Part shown: positions 33,800 to 46,254 of the stretch, in pieces
Numbering within the stretch: position 1 is the first letter of the stretch
Layout of the letters: every line of letters begins with the position of its first letter
NCBI RefSeq assembly: GCF_000208745.1
Contig: NC_030854.1
Location: 18,075,571 to 18,139,570, forward strand
Source: Theobroma cacao
Taxonomy: Eukaryota > Streptophyta > Magnoliopsida > Malvales > Malvaceae
Reading direction: 5' to 3'
DNA length: 64,000 nucleotides
The notes under the pieces: generated by a model
The model's input: the letters and a program-made list of their open reading frames with translations, nothing else
Databases searched by the model: none
What the model was told of the DNA's origin: nothing
Position numbers and translations under genes: made by a program

Positions 33800-35400
33800 T
33801 TAAATCACACAAAGGATTAGAAATTTTAAAACTATCAATAGTGCAAGGAATAAAAAAACTCCTTAGATCCTTAAGCTTTGGTGGAAGCTTATTCTATATT
33901 ATAGCATTGCACTCTTTAATAAGTGCAACTATCTCAAACTCTTCCAATTTCCTTTTTTAAAAGAATATGTCTTTTAAAAATTTCATACAACTTTGCATTT
34001 GTTCTAGAGCTTCAACAAAAGGAATATTAATGTGTAGCTTTTTAAATACATCAATAAACTTTTAGAATTGTTTGCCAACTTTGTCTTTTTCAAAACATTG
34101 AGGAAAGGTGGTGGGAGTGGTTATGAAGGCTTTATTTTTGAATTTTTTGCACTAATTTTTTCACTAGAATTTTCAGCCCACAATATCTTTTTCAGCATCT
34201 TTCTCAACTTTTTTATTAATTTCTTTTTTTACAACCTTAACTAAATTTTCAGAATTGAAATTTGTACTATGGACCTCTTTTCCACTATGAAGACTGATTA
34301 CCTTACAATGCTTCTTACCTTCTCTTTTTGGATTAGGTTTAGTCTCGCTTGATGAAGTGCCTTGAGGTCTATTGTTGACAGCATTAGCTAACTGACTCAA
34401 TTGTATCTCAAGATTTTTGACAAATGTTGATTAGCTTTGGATTAATGTAGATTGACTTTGAATGATAGCATCATTCTTTGCCATGTATTGCGTTAACATC
34501 TCTTCCATTATTGGCTTTTTCTCTAGCATAGGAGCTCGAATTTATGGTAGAAATCTTAGAGGAAAATTTGGCTTAGGAGCTTATGAAGATGCATGGTTGT
34601 TATCCAAGAAAAATTAGGATGATGCTTCCACCTCGGATTATATGTGATGGAATAAGGATTAATTTGTGATTGCCTATGTCTAACATAATGGGTTGTTTCA
34701 GTGTACATAAGACATTGGTCACTAGAATGCCCTTCTTAACATAAATCAAGTTACAAAAAGGGCTCTGAACCACATTAATACTCAAAGTATCAATTTTATT
34801 GGTGAGAAAAGCCAATTGTGTAGTCAAAGCATTAATTCAATCAAGCTTGTAGATACCAACAATTTTTCTTGCCCTTAATTGATTAGATGGCCATTGCTAA
34901 TTATTTGAAGCCATCTCCTTCAGCAAATTATAAGCCTTATCAATGGATTTACTCACAAGTCCACCTCTAGCTACAGCATCAATTGTGGTTTTAATTGGTC
35001 CCAGCAAACCATTATAAAATGTCCAAACTTGCAGCCATTCGGGTAACCCATGGTGAGGACATCTTCTTAGCAAATTTTTATACCTTTCTCAAGCCTCATA
35101 TACTGTTTCAAAATCAAATTGCACAAAAGAGGTGATCTCATTACGCATCATTGCTAACTTAGTTGGTGGAAAAAAAATTGCTAAGAATTTTTGAGTTAAA
35201 TCATCCTAAGTACTAATTGAGCCAACTAGAAGTAAATTTAACTAACTCTTTGCCTTATATCTCTATGAAAACAAGAAAAGCCTCAATTTAATGACATCAT
35301 TAGAAACACCATTATTTTTGAAAGTATCACAAATCTCTAAGAAATTCATAATATGTGCATTAAGATCATTATTTGGCAATCCCCTAAATTGAATAGAAGT
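33800..35400 (-). pseudogene. gag: gag and protease-region pseudogene of the Athila-type element
   Basis: Minus-strand reading with many stops. About 35040-34840: FYNGLLGPIKTTIDAVARGG and DKAYNLLKEMASNN-QWPS, the Athila/Tat capsid end. About 34827-34600: TTQLAFLTNKIDTLSINVVQ. About 34400-34173: MSQLANAVNNRPQGTSSSE and CKVISLHSGKEV. About 33960-33800: KRKLEEFEIVALIKECNAII and NKLPPKLKD, then SNPLCDL, where protease would continue with its active site. The sequence is cut there by the G LTR. No CCHC knuckle is seen, usual for this lineage. Confidence 0.85.
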
Positions 35401-35784
35401 CTAAATCATCTGAATGATTGTTGGCTTGATTTAAAAATGGTTGGCTTGGATGGCAGGTTTATGGATGCTAGAATGAAGGCCTTGAACAAGAAGTATAACA
35501 TATTCTCGTAAGGATTTGTTTTCTTGTTCTAGTTGCCCTTAAACTTGCTAATCTCTTTATTATTCAACCATTGTTTTGAATTAAGTTGAAACTTGAAGAT
35601 TTTCTTTTCAAATTGTTTGAAAAGTGTTTTCAATTTTTGGATTACAAGGAACAACCATTATACTTTTCACTTTTCGCAAACAATGACCGAAAGTACCTAG
35701 AAACAAAAAAAAAATTGAATTAAGACTAAGGTTATTTGGTATTAATATTAACAAAGAAAATTTAAAACAATTCCTTGGCAACAA
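35401..35784 (-). other. 5' leader and degenerate primer site of the Athila-type element
   Basis: On the minus strand TTGTTGCCAAGGAATTG (35784-35768) follows the LTR end and looks like a decayed TGGCGCCGTTGCC-type primer site of Athila/Tat elements. The rest is non-coding leader up to gag. Confidence 0.55.
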
Positions 35785-35863
35785 TGTTAGAAACTTGCTT
35801 GTCAGATAAACCATGCAAGTGCACGTATTATTAACAAGTAATTGAATGAAAGTGAAGTTCGTT

Positions 35864-38459
35864 TACTTTATTTGCAAGTGCACATATTATTAACAATTCC
35901 TCGTATTATCTCGAGGGTGAAATGCTTTATTTGCTCAATATCCATCTCTGCACTATGTTTCTAATTGCTCCATGTCAGTAAGCCACTTGGCTTTTGCGGA
36001 TGATATCATTATATTCACTAATGGTGCCAAATCCTCCTTGCAGAAAATTCTAACATTCTTGCAAGAGTATGAAGAGATTTTTGGATAGCGAATAAACCAC
36101 TCTAAAAGCTGCTTTATCACTCATCGAAATGTGGCAAATTCGCGCATACAGATCATCTCTCAAGCTACTGGCTTCATCCATAAATGCCTACCTATCACGT
36201 ATTTGGGGGTGCCACTTTATAAAGGTTCGAAAAAGGTTATGTTGTTTGATGATCTTGTGGAAAAGATTCGGGAGAGTATAGAAGGATGGGACAATAAAAT
36301 TCTATCTCCGGGCGGGTGAATTATGTTATTACGGAGTGTTCTATCTTCTTTACCTATCTATTTGCTCTAGGTCCTTAAGCCCTCTATTTGTGTTATTGAG
36401 AAAATTGACAGAATGATCAACAATTTCTTTTGGGGAGGCTCAGCAGGCACTAGACACATTCATTGTAGTGCGTGGCATAAGACCACTCTGCCATCCAATG
36501 AGGGAGGATTAGACATCTGAGGCCTAGGTGATGTGTTTGAGGCTTTTAGCATGAAGCTTTGGTGGAGGTTTATGTTCTGTAACAACATCTGGACGTGATT
36601 TATACGAACTAAATATTGTACTACCCAAATTTCAAGGTACGTTCAGTCGAAACTTCATGATTCACAAACATGGAAATGGATGCTCGCCAGCTATACAACC
36701 GCAGAACATTACATTAGGTGGCGAATTAGTAAGGGTGAGTTATTCTTTTGGCATGATTGTTGGATAGGTGATACCCCCTTGGTCAATCATTTTCCATTAT
36801 TTTCATCATCGATGACGAGAGTCTCCTATTTCTATGATGATGGTGAATGGAATGTGGATAAGTTGAACAATGTGTTGCTAGAGGATGTGGTGGTGGAAAT
36901 TCTAAAAATTTTGATTGATCCTTTTAGTGATGATAGGGCGTATTGGGTACCTACCTCAGATGGGCAATTCACTACTAAGTCTGCTTGGGAGATAGTTCGA
37001 CAACGCTAGTCGGTAAATCTAGTGTTTGATTTAATTTGGCATAAAAGCATTCCTCTAACTATCTCTTTCTTCCTTTGGAGGTTATTACAGGATTGGATCC
37101 CAGTTGATTTGCGGTTGAAAACCAAGGGTTTCCAGTTTGCTTCTAAATGTCAACATTGCAATTCAGAAGAGTCTCTTTTGCATGTCATGTGGGAATGCCC
37201 AATTGCTATACAGGTTTGGAATTATTTTGCAAAATTTTTCCAAATCAACATTATTCGTCCCCAGAATGTTAATCAGACTATATGGGCATGGCTGTACTCT
37301 GGAGATTATACAAAAAAAGGATACATACGCATGTTAATGCCTTTATTCATTTTTTTGTTCTCATGGGTTGAAAGGAACAATGCGAAACATAGGAACCTTG
37401 GTATGTATCCTAACAGAGTGGTGTGGAGAGTTCTCAAACTCATCCACTAACTATTTCACGGGAGGCAATTCCAGCAGTGGTAATGGATGGGAGATCTTCA
37501 TATTGCTCAAGCATGGGGTCTAATATTTCAGCAAGCAGTCCCACATCCACCAAGAATACTCTCTTGGCATAAACCATCAGCAGATGAGTTTAAGTTGAAT
37601 GTTGATGGTAGTTCCAAGCATAATTTTCAGAATGCTGCTGGAGGAGGACTTCTTTGTGATCATACGGGAACCATGATTTTTGGATTCTCTAAAAATTTTG
37701 GATCGTACGATTCATTACAGGCAAAGTTAATGGCACTACACAAGGGTTTACTGTTGTGTATTGAGCACAATGTTACTAGACTTTGGATTGAAATGGATGC
37801 GAAAGTTGTGATACACGTGATAAATGAGGGTCATTAGGGATCATCTAGGACTCGGTACTTGCTTGCTTCCATTCGTAAATCCTTGAGTAGTATTTCTTTT
37901 CGAATTTCGCATATCCATAGAGAGGGGAACCAGGCAGCAGACTATCTCTCGAATCAGGGGCATACGCACCAAAACTTGCAGGTATTCTCACAAGCAGAAG
38001 GTCAGCTCAAAGGTATTATTAGATTAGATAAAGTTATTTTGCCTTATGTTCATTTTAAATGAATGTAAAGGAGTAGTACTCCTAGCTTATTTTTCCTACT
38101 TAGTTATTCTAATAGAATTTTGTAATATGGATGTGTTTCAATTTTATGATGGTAGTAAAAATATGGTCATAAAATGAAACACTCCATTCTAAGTGTTTTT
38201 CTTATTTACATTTTCTGTTTTTAATTTGATTCTAGTTTATTGTCTCCATGTAATAGTAAGGAATATCTGTTTTACTGTAGCATCAAAAGTTATGCATGTA
38301 AAATGGTTTTCCTTACCCTAGGTGTTTCTCTGAAATTTTCTTATGATCATGTAACTTAGAGGTACAATTTATGTCCCCTTTCTTTGTACTTTTTATTTCG
38401 TTATTAATAAAATTTAACAGGGTAGCTGGGCCCTGCGTGAATTTTCAACATAAAAATAA
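35864..38459 (+). mobile_element. 5'-truncated L1-type LINE, target-site duplication of 15 bp
   Basis: Flanked by AAAGTGAAGTTCGTT (35849-35863) and AAAGTAAAGTTCGTT (38460-38474), one mismatch, typical LINE target-site duplication. The 3' end has an A-rich stretch (ATAAAAATAAAA). Only the end of the reverse transcriptase and downstream domains remain, as expected for incomplete reverse transcription. About 35874-35896 is a near copy of the neighbouring LTR (35815-35837) and is not LINE sequence. Confidence 0.88.
35972..38062 (+). pseudogene. LINE ORF2 C-terminal part: RT end, zinc region, RNase H
   Basis: One reading frame throughout, broken only by stops (for example 36086, 36317, 37007, 37448, 37835). 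Order: the reverse transcriptase catalytic block SHLAFADDIIIFT at about 35981-36020, ITYLGVPLYKGSK, MINNFFWGGS, NEGGLDI and GLGDVFEAFSMKLWWRF; then the zinc-binding reverse transcriptase region (WHKSIPLTISFFLWRLL, CQHCNSEESLLHVMWECP); then an RNase H domain (LNVDGSSK, AAGGGLLCDHTG, LWIEMDAKVVIHVI, HREGNQAADYLSNQG). Plant L1 elements commonly carry this RNase H. Its catalytic Glu position reads QAKLMAL, so Lys replaces Glu. The lack of frameshifts suggests it is younger than the Tekay element, or decayed by substitution only. Confidence 0.88.
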
Positions 38460-39108
38460 AAAGTAAAGTTCGTTCCCATGGAGAATTGACTAAATCTTTT
38501 TTCTAGTTACTAAAGGTAAAACAACTCAATCTTATCCAAACATTTAAATTTAAAATTATTAAAAAATTGAAGAAACTAAAATTAAAACTAAACTACAAAT
38601 AAAAATATCAATGTAATTAATTAATCAATTAACCAAAAGTCTAAAACCACAATATTCCCTCAATGTTTCATCTGAATCTCTTATATTCCCTCTTTACTTA
38701 CTAGATAGGCTTATTAACCTAGAGTTCTTATTTAATTATAAGTTTCTTCCGATACTCTTATAAAAATATCTTTAGTAACCAATTTACTATATTATTATGC
38801 AAATTGAAATCAAGAAAGACTCATTAAGCTTAGACTCTAATCTTGACTACATATGACATGTAAGTGTAATCCTACCCTAGACGAGAATTAGATCAGTCAT
38901 CTCATACAATTCATATTGAACAAATGCTATTTCATCATTGGCTTACTCTAAAGTCCCTTTCCCAGTTCTGTTTAGGTTTATAATTTAATCTAATTGGTGG
39001 CCAATCAATTAGATGCATTAAGAACATGATAGAAATAAACAATTCAAACACTGTCAATCATAAGCAAGAAACAATATTAAAAATTTAAACAATGCATTGG
39101 GTTAAATT

Positions 39109-40463
39109 TGTTGACTCAATATGTTTTTTATTATAACAAAACATTCCTTATTCGTTGATGTTTAATGTTACTACTTAAGTTTGCAGAATAAAGTTTAATT
39201 CCCATAATAAATTTCATGGTTAAAGGCAAGCCAAGAAGTTTGCTCACTTAGAAGATAAGATAATCAATTAAAGAGGCAAATAAGAAAAGACTTAGTAAAA
39301 ATAGATCATTACTATCTAATTAACGTAAAACCTTAATCAATTAAGGCAAAACTAGGCACTATATGAGAGCAAGATTAAAAAGCCTTAATCAGTTAGCACA
39401 AGATTTAGTTAATTAAAAAGGTGATAAAAGCGAAACATAGAAGCTTGCTAATCAGTTAAGCAAAGGTCTTAATCGGTTAAAGCTTAAAACTTGCAGTACT
39501 TAGAAGCACCAAAATTTAAATTCAAAATGAAGTTGACTGTTAAAGGACACCAAATGAGAAAAATTAAGTTTGAAGATTTCAACCAATCAAAAGGAGGATA
39601 ATCAGTTAAAAATATAGGGAGAGAGGCTTCAACCAGTTAAGAGGCATATGAATTAGTTAAGAAAAAGCTAGCCCAAAACAGTGCATGAAAAGGTCTTAAA
39701 ATATAATTTTTTTAATTGGTTATAATTTCCTTTAATCGGTTTAAAGAGTGAAAAAAGCTGTCAGACAATACAAGTCAGATAAAGTTTAATTAGTTAAAGT
39801 CTGCCTTTAACCAGTTAATTAAACATTGTTTGCCCATTTGAATTTAAGCACTAGAACACAAAAATAATTGCTAGAACAAGGTTAGAACTATTTTTAATGG
39901 CCAGATTCTATCTTCAATGGTCAAAATTGATTTCGCAAGTATAAAAGGCATTCCCAACGATTAAAAAGATGTAGAGAAGAAATCTAGAGAGAAAAAGAGC
40001 TAAAAATAGGAAAAAACTTCTCTTTGCAAGCGTATTCCACTCTAATCCTTTGTAAATATGTTTAAGCTTAAATTTGTATATCTTAGATTAGTTAAGTGAT
40101 CATTTGTACTCAATCTCCTTCTTATTTCTTAATTAATCAGGGTGTGTGAGGCACTTTAAGAGTTGTTGTAAGGGTTTAGAGATTGTTTTAGAAGCTCACC
40201 TGTAAAAGCTTGGTGGAAGTTGTTAATTCCACTAGTTTAGTGAAATTGGGTTGAAAATCATTGATTGAGGGATCAAGGTAGTGGATGTAGGTCAAGGTGA
40301 CCGAACCAATATAAATATTTGTGTTTTGTCCACTTCTCTCTACTCTATCTTTACTTATTGTCTTTTCTTCAATAAATTTTAAGCCTTTATCTTCCAATTG
40401 CACAAAAATGTTTCAAAGCTTAAGAGCTCATTGTAAAGTGTCCTTTAAGTGCTATTCATCCCA
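39109..40463 (+). repeat. 5' LTR of Copia1 (3' end deleted)
   Basis: Starts TGTTGACTCAATATG. TATA box at 39940. Contains about a dozen TTAATCAGTTAA-like motifs between 39350 and 39830. Compared with the Copia2 LTR it lacks about 50 bp after ATTCATCCC, so the LTR end and primer site are gone. Confidence 0.88.
39940..39947 (+). promoter_or_regulatory. TATA box in Copia1 LTR
   Basis: TATAAAAG in the context AAGTATAAAAGG, identical in the Copia2 LTR at 51570. Confidence 0.75.
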
Positions 40464-40497
40464 ACTTTAAATGCTTAACATCTTTATGAGAGATCCA

Positions 40498-41515
40498 ATG
40501 GCTTTGTAGCAGTCTTGTGTTGTTGAGGGACAATCCACAAATAGGCTTCCTCTATTTGATGGATTAAATTACATATGTTGGAGCACTAACATATCCATTT
40601 ACATTAAGGCTGTAGATTATGATATGTGGGATGTGATCACCCAAGGTCGTTATGTTCCCACTAGTATGAGCCTTACCACAAGCGAGAAACTACCCAAAGT
40701 TAGAGAAGAATGGATTAAGGCAGAAATGAGAAAAGTCTAAATAAATTTCAAGGCCATTACAAATTTTCATTTTGCTTTAATCCCCATTGAGTTCAACAAA
40801 ATTTCCAACTGTACCATAGCCAAAGAATTTTGGGAAACTTAAAGTCATTCATAAGGGGACTTTTCAAGTTTAGGGTCCAAAATTGCTTTTCTCAGCCATA
40901 ATTATGAAATGTTCAAAATGGAATCGAGGTAAAGAAATCACTACCATGTTTGATAGGTTTACTAACATTACAAATAAGCTCAATCAATTTGGCAAACCTA
41001 CCCCTGAACATGAGTTAATAAATAGACTACTTAGAAGTTTACCAAAAAGTTAGAAACCTAGAGTCACTACTACCGAAATGCCAAAGATCTCAATTCAATC
41101 ACCTTTGATGAAATTTGTGAGTCTTTTCTTACACTTGAGCTAAAGATGAAAGAAGAAGAAAAAGAAGAAAAGAAAAATGCTAAGGAGAAGAAAAAAAGCC
41201 TAGCCTTAAAAGTAAGTACACTTGAGGAAGAACTAGAAAATATCTCAAGTGGTGAGGATGAAGAGCTGTCAATGATAACTAGAAGATTTAAAAAGCTTAT
41301 GAGGCAAAAAGATAGAAGATTTGGCAAAGAAATCAGAGAAAAGATCAAGGTTCTTCATGGAAAAAAGAACATAAAAAATTACTCTTACAAAAAAGATGAG
41401 GTGGTGTGCTTTGAATGCAAAATCTTAGCCTTTCAAACCAGAATGCTCATTGCTTAAGGAAGAATCCCTAAAGAAGATTAAGAAGCCAAAAAAGGCAATG
41501 GTGGCTGTTGCATGG
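40498..41515 (+). pseudogene. gag: Copia1 gag, first part
   Basis: Starts MAL then a stop at codon 4, then RLPLFDGLNYICWSTN, IKAVDYDMWDVI, EFNKISNCTIAKEFWE and SITFDEICESFLTLEL, the UBN2-type gag of SIRE-like Copia elements. A Lys/Glu-rich stretch (41146-41240) and FKKLMRQKDRRFG follow, then a knuckle remnant VVCFECK whose second half is frameshifted (the His and last Cys are lost in this frame). A 5-bp CATGG duplication at 41511 marks the insertion of the F solo LTR; gag resumes at 48107. Confidence 0.85.
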
Positions 41516-42645
41516 TGTTGTTGATTTCTCACACAAGTGCATGTATCGTAAACAAGTAATAGAGTAGAAAGTAAAATTCGTTCCCAGAGAAAATTGAATT
41601 AATTCCTAATATTAACTATTAAAATTAAAACAACTTAATCTTATTCAAACAACCTAATTTTAAAAATTATTAAAAAGAAAAATTAAAACTAATAACTAAA
41701 ACTAATCTAAATTCAATTAACAAAATTACTTTATTAAATTCGAGTGACTACTAGACTTAAAATTATGATGTCCTTCAATACTTCATCTAATTATTGTCTC
41801 TCTTTTAACTTAGTTTAATAGATTAAGTTGCTAACCTAGAGTCTTAAATTTTTTACAAGTCTCTGTCAAGTTTCTTATAAAAATATCTCTCCTAACTTGT
41901 AACGACCCTTCCTAAGTCGATACCGGCATCTGAGACTTTTGAGAAATTTCACCAAGTCCCGAACAAGCTTCATTTGAGATTCTTGTTAGATTCATTAAAT
42001 ATATATATTCACGTACGTAAATGAATAATAATTGTACTACTGTTTACTCCATTCGAAATAATAATAATTAAATATCAATTACGAGGCCTTTAACAATTAA
42101 TCTCATAAGTTAACAACATTTTTCAACATCTAGCAAATTCTTTATGACACTACCCTAGGCAGCGGAGCAACTTAGAGCGGGTTAAGAGATGCCTTTACCT
42201 AATCTAAGTGGACCGTATGCACCGATGATTACACGCTAAGTTTATCCTTATCTACAAAAAGGGGAAATAAAACGGGTGTGAGTCTCATAGACTTAGTGAT
42301 CATCGACCTCGTGAGCAGGCGAGGAGGGGAAACAAACATAAAGATGGAATGTTTATAAATCCAAGAGTAAGCGTAGAAAGCACACTCCATTAAACTGAGA
42401 GATTTTGTTTTTATACCTTGCAAGTCTTAAAAGTAATAAATCACAAAAAAAACAAATATGAAAACGTTGTATTTAAGGTACTAGAAAATCTTTCAACTTC
42501 GATATCTAGTCAATAGTAAATCCAATGGCAAGTGTAAAATGAAAAGTCTCAAACATAAATATGCGAAATAACCGATCACCAATGAATATGTAAATTTCAC
42601 TTGCCATTCAATAGTAAATTTCAAGTGTTAATGCCATGCATTGTA

Positions 42646-45406
42646 TGTCACGACTCGGAACTCTCATCGGGCCCATGACAACCACCGTTACGTCCTGATA
42701 GGTACTCATTACCCCGAATGCCGATCGAAACCCCGCAAGGCTTAGCATCAGCTTCTGCATCTCCCCGGTGAATGACAGTTATTAAATCTCGTATTTCAAG
42801 AAATCATAAGTCATTTTCAAATCAAAACAATAAAATATTATTTGCTGGCTCACAGGGGTATTTTTATCATTTTTTTTTGAAAATATCGAAACTCGCCAAA
42901 AACATGATGTAAAAGCTAAATATGTTCATACATACTTTAAATCATATAATTGAAGTATAAAATTACTTTTATAGTGACACGTGGGCCTCCAACTGACCAA
43001 AAAGCATCTGAAGCTGAAAACCTACAGCTTTTGCCGATTCAAGTCCAAATGAAGGTCCTTGTCAAAGTCAGCTAACTATGGAATTCCCTGAGCCTGAAAT
43101 GTGAGGAAAGGAGGGTGATGAGATTATAAAATCTCAGTGAGTAAACAGACACCATTTAAACTATCTAAAGGCGAGTAAATGGAGTCGAATTAAAATATTC
43201 TTTTCCAATATATGTTTCATAACATGAATATTCAGTTTACTCAATTAATCAACATGGCTTATATATCTCACAAAACTTAGCTCCTACCAAAATCATTCTC
43301 GCGGGTACCTTTGTCAAGGTATCCCACTGAGACCGCCAAGGCTATTAAATGTCTCGTACTCATAAACATGTTTCTTGGCATTGGCTGAGTCTCACTCTCA
43401 CGCGGTGGTCCATGTGAAGTGCACTCAAATCTTTACCTCAGGAGATACTTCATCCAACATCTCCCCCCCAGAGGTAAATATATAACTGAGTTACCGTGCC
43501 CCTCTCATAGGCAGTCCACGGAAACCCCCACCACTAGAGTGACTATGGATTATTTTATCTACCACCTGATTTATAAAATACTTATCTACATGACATGGCA
43601 ATTTATCGCAATCTAGCCTCTCAAGGCTGAATACATAATATATATAATTTTGATACAAATACCGACTTTGCCATTCATGCTTACATATTGTTATAAGCCA
43701 TATAATTTAAAACACAATTTATAACACAAGCAGGTAGTCTCTAATTACTCTATTTTCAAAACCAATATTCAATTTTCCAGAAAATTTATTAAATCATTTT
43801 ATAAAATCACAATTTCTCCTAAAACGTAGCAATTTACCATTTAAACCTATTTTCTATAAAATCACACAATTGTATAAAACTACTCTAGATAATTAAGATG
43901 ATAATAAGTTTACTCACAGTTCTAGGAGTCGATGTACTCCTAATCCCAGTCTTCAAGCATAATCTCTGTACTTTTACCAGTGTAATTTACTCACCACCTA
44001 TCTACAATGTAGAATACATAATTCACCACATTAATGCTTGACCATTATAAAATCAATTCAGGCTCGGTGTAAATGTATGATATGATATGCAACTTATCCG
44101 ACTACCGCTTAAATGCGGTGCTGACCTAATTCGGCCTATTACTTGATTAAATGACAATTGTGTCCGATTTGGCTCCAAATTACCCCATTTCATTTCTAAT
44201 ACCTCAATTCACCAAACATTATTCAAATAACACCAATTTCAGCATCAAAACCTTCCCATTTCTTCATGGAAAAATTCGGCCATTACAGTGCACTAACACC
44301 GTGATTTTTCCTACTTAATTTTCTCACCATTATTCATCATTTTCTAAGCCATTTCTCTTGAAATAATAACAATCCATCNNNNNNNNNNNNNNNNNNNNNN
44401 NNNNNNNNNNNNNNNNNNNNNNNNNNNNNNNNNNNNNNNNNNNNNNNNNNNNNNNNNNNNNNNNNNNNNNNNNNNNNNNNNNNNNNNNNNNNNNNNNNNN
44501 NNNNNNNNNNNNNNNNNNNNNNNNNNNNNNNNNNNNNNNNNNNNNNNNNNNNNNNNNNNNNNNNNNNNNNNNNNNNAACCATGGAAATTAAGGAAAAATG
44601 CATGGGTAAGGTAAATCACTAGCAAAATCAAAGAAATTTTACCTTTGCTTGATCAAATCCTTGAATTCCAACACTTTCTCTTTGATTTTTCCCACCTAGG
44701 GTTTGTTCTTCCTTGGTTTCTCTTCTCTTCTAATTTGGCTGATCACTATGGGAGAAATGGGCTGATTTTTTACCTTTTTATAAAGAAATAATAAAATAAT
44801 AAAAGCATGACACATGGTATTTCCTTATTGGTTCAAATTTTAAATATTTGACTTTTAATTCTTTAATTCTCCACCACACATTTCTCATGTTTATCCATTT
44901 CCATGATGAATAAAATCTCTTGGTCTTAACAAGTGTCGGGGGTGAAAATTTATCGATTTGCCCCCGGGGTGGTAAAATTACCATTTTGCCCCTATACTCC
45001 AAATTATACTGAAAATTAAAATTTTTTCACTTCTAAACCTCAAATCATACTCCAATACTCAAATCATACTCCAATAAGTCAAATGGGGTCAAAAAAAATC
45101 TTTTCTAAAATTCTCATTTTGTCCCTAGGTGACAAATGCCCATTTTGCCCCTAAATAGTGAAAATTCTGATTTGACTCCAAATTGATCCTCGAACTCCAA
45201 ATCACCATTTTAAATCATTCATGGACTGTGAAACTCTTAATTTCACCTTAAAATTCCTATTTCAACTCGTTCGAGGCTTAATCGACTTAATGGTACCATT
45301 AGGGGCAATATCGTCTTTTAACGATTTCTTGAACTTCCTAAATATGGAAACATTCTATTGGGCATGTAAATGACTTCGTAATTATTTTATAGAATAGGGT
45401 TTGAGA
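42646..45406 (-). repeat. solo LTR, family D2 (2761 bp with gap), TSD TTGTA
   Basis: On the + strand it starts TGTCACGACTCGG and ends AGGGTTTGAGA (family end CA mutated to GA). Flanks TTGTA (42641-42645) and TTGTA (45407-45411) are identical. It is inverted relative to the copy at 11994-14947. A 198-base assembly gap lies at 44379-44576. Confidence 0.9.
44379..44576. other. assembly gap (198 N)
   Basis: By comparison with the complete D1 LTR at about 20713-20902, roughly 190 bp would be expected here, so the N count looks like a fair size estimate. Confidence 0.9.
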
Positions 45407-46254
45407 TTGTATAATAAAAGTCCTCAAGTGAGCATCATCCTCGGGTAGGTTTAGTATAACCTTTAGGCTTACTCTCTCAAACATCATCAACTACTCTAGG
45501 AGCTACCCACGCCACCATATATAAATCGGGGCTTCAGGTCCCATTTACCTACTTGTGGGAACTGCCCACACCACCCAATATAAATCAAGGCTTTTGGTCC
45601 CCCTTTACCTACTAGTGGGAATTGCCCACGCCATCCAATATGAATCGAGACTTCATGTCCCCCTTTACAATCAAATATTGATAATTAACAATCACTACTT
45701 TGTGTACAAAGACCACATTTAACCTGGTGTGGTAACAGGTCCTACTCAGAGTATCTCAATCACGTTAAAATGAAAATCATTGCAATTTAATGCATTTGCA
45801 AAACATGACAGATCAAAAGCAATATAATCATAAATTGAATGTTATGCATAATTTATTTCCAAGCATGGCATATCCATCAAATCAACATGCTAAGTGAAAT
45901 CATTAAAATTTTTATCAAATCCCATGAATCAAATAATGACCATTGGCCCAAACATCACGCAAGCTTGCAAGGAATGATTTTGAAGGAAAAAGCTAGTCAA
46001 AGGCTTGTTTCCTCGTAATTAAAACCTTGTAGATATATACTTATGTATAATATAAAAAAATCAAATTTAAAATCCTTGATTGAATTAACAAACAACCTAG
46101 GGCTTTCTACCAACTCATGCTTTCCACAATTTCATCAACCATCAAATGTAACATATATAATATATTTATAGGGATATAGTTTTTGAAATTTAGCACCCAC
46201 TCACTTAACAAGAACGGGACGCTACTTCACTATTGGTTCATACGTGTATCTAGC

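Larger units (their letters stand above)
23298..39108 (-). mobile_element. Athila/Tat-type Ty3/gypsy element, minus strand, heavily interrupted
   Basis: In minus-strand order: 5' LTR (from beyond 39108 down to 35785), a degenerate primer site, gag (about 35400-34000), protease region (about 33960-33800), a missing RT/RNase H/integrase core, the integrase C-terminus (about 29150-28960), a 1.5-kb non-coding spacer (28950-27403), a polypurine tract and the 3' LTR (27393-23298). Gag and the KRKLEEFEIVAL linker are typical of Athila/Tat. The flank before it is ACCCA. Insertions inside it: G LTR, F/G block, LINE and Copia1. The right end and second target-site copy are outside the window. Confidence 0.82.
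35785..39108 (-). repeat. 5' LTR (family F) of the Athila-type element, split by a LINE and by Copia1
   Basis: On the + strand TGTTAG at 35785, then GCAAGTGCACGTATTATTAAC, the LINE insertion (35864-38459), then AAAGTAAAGTTCGTTCCC from 38460 to 39108, where Copia1 is inserted. About 740 bp of the roughly 1.57-kb LTR is in the window. Confidence 0.78.
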
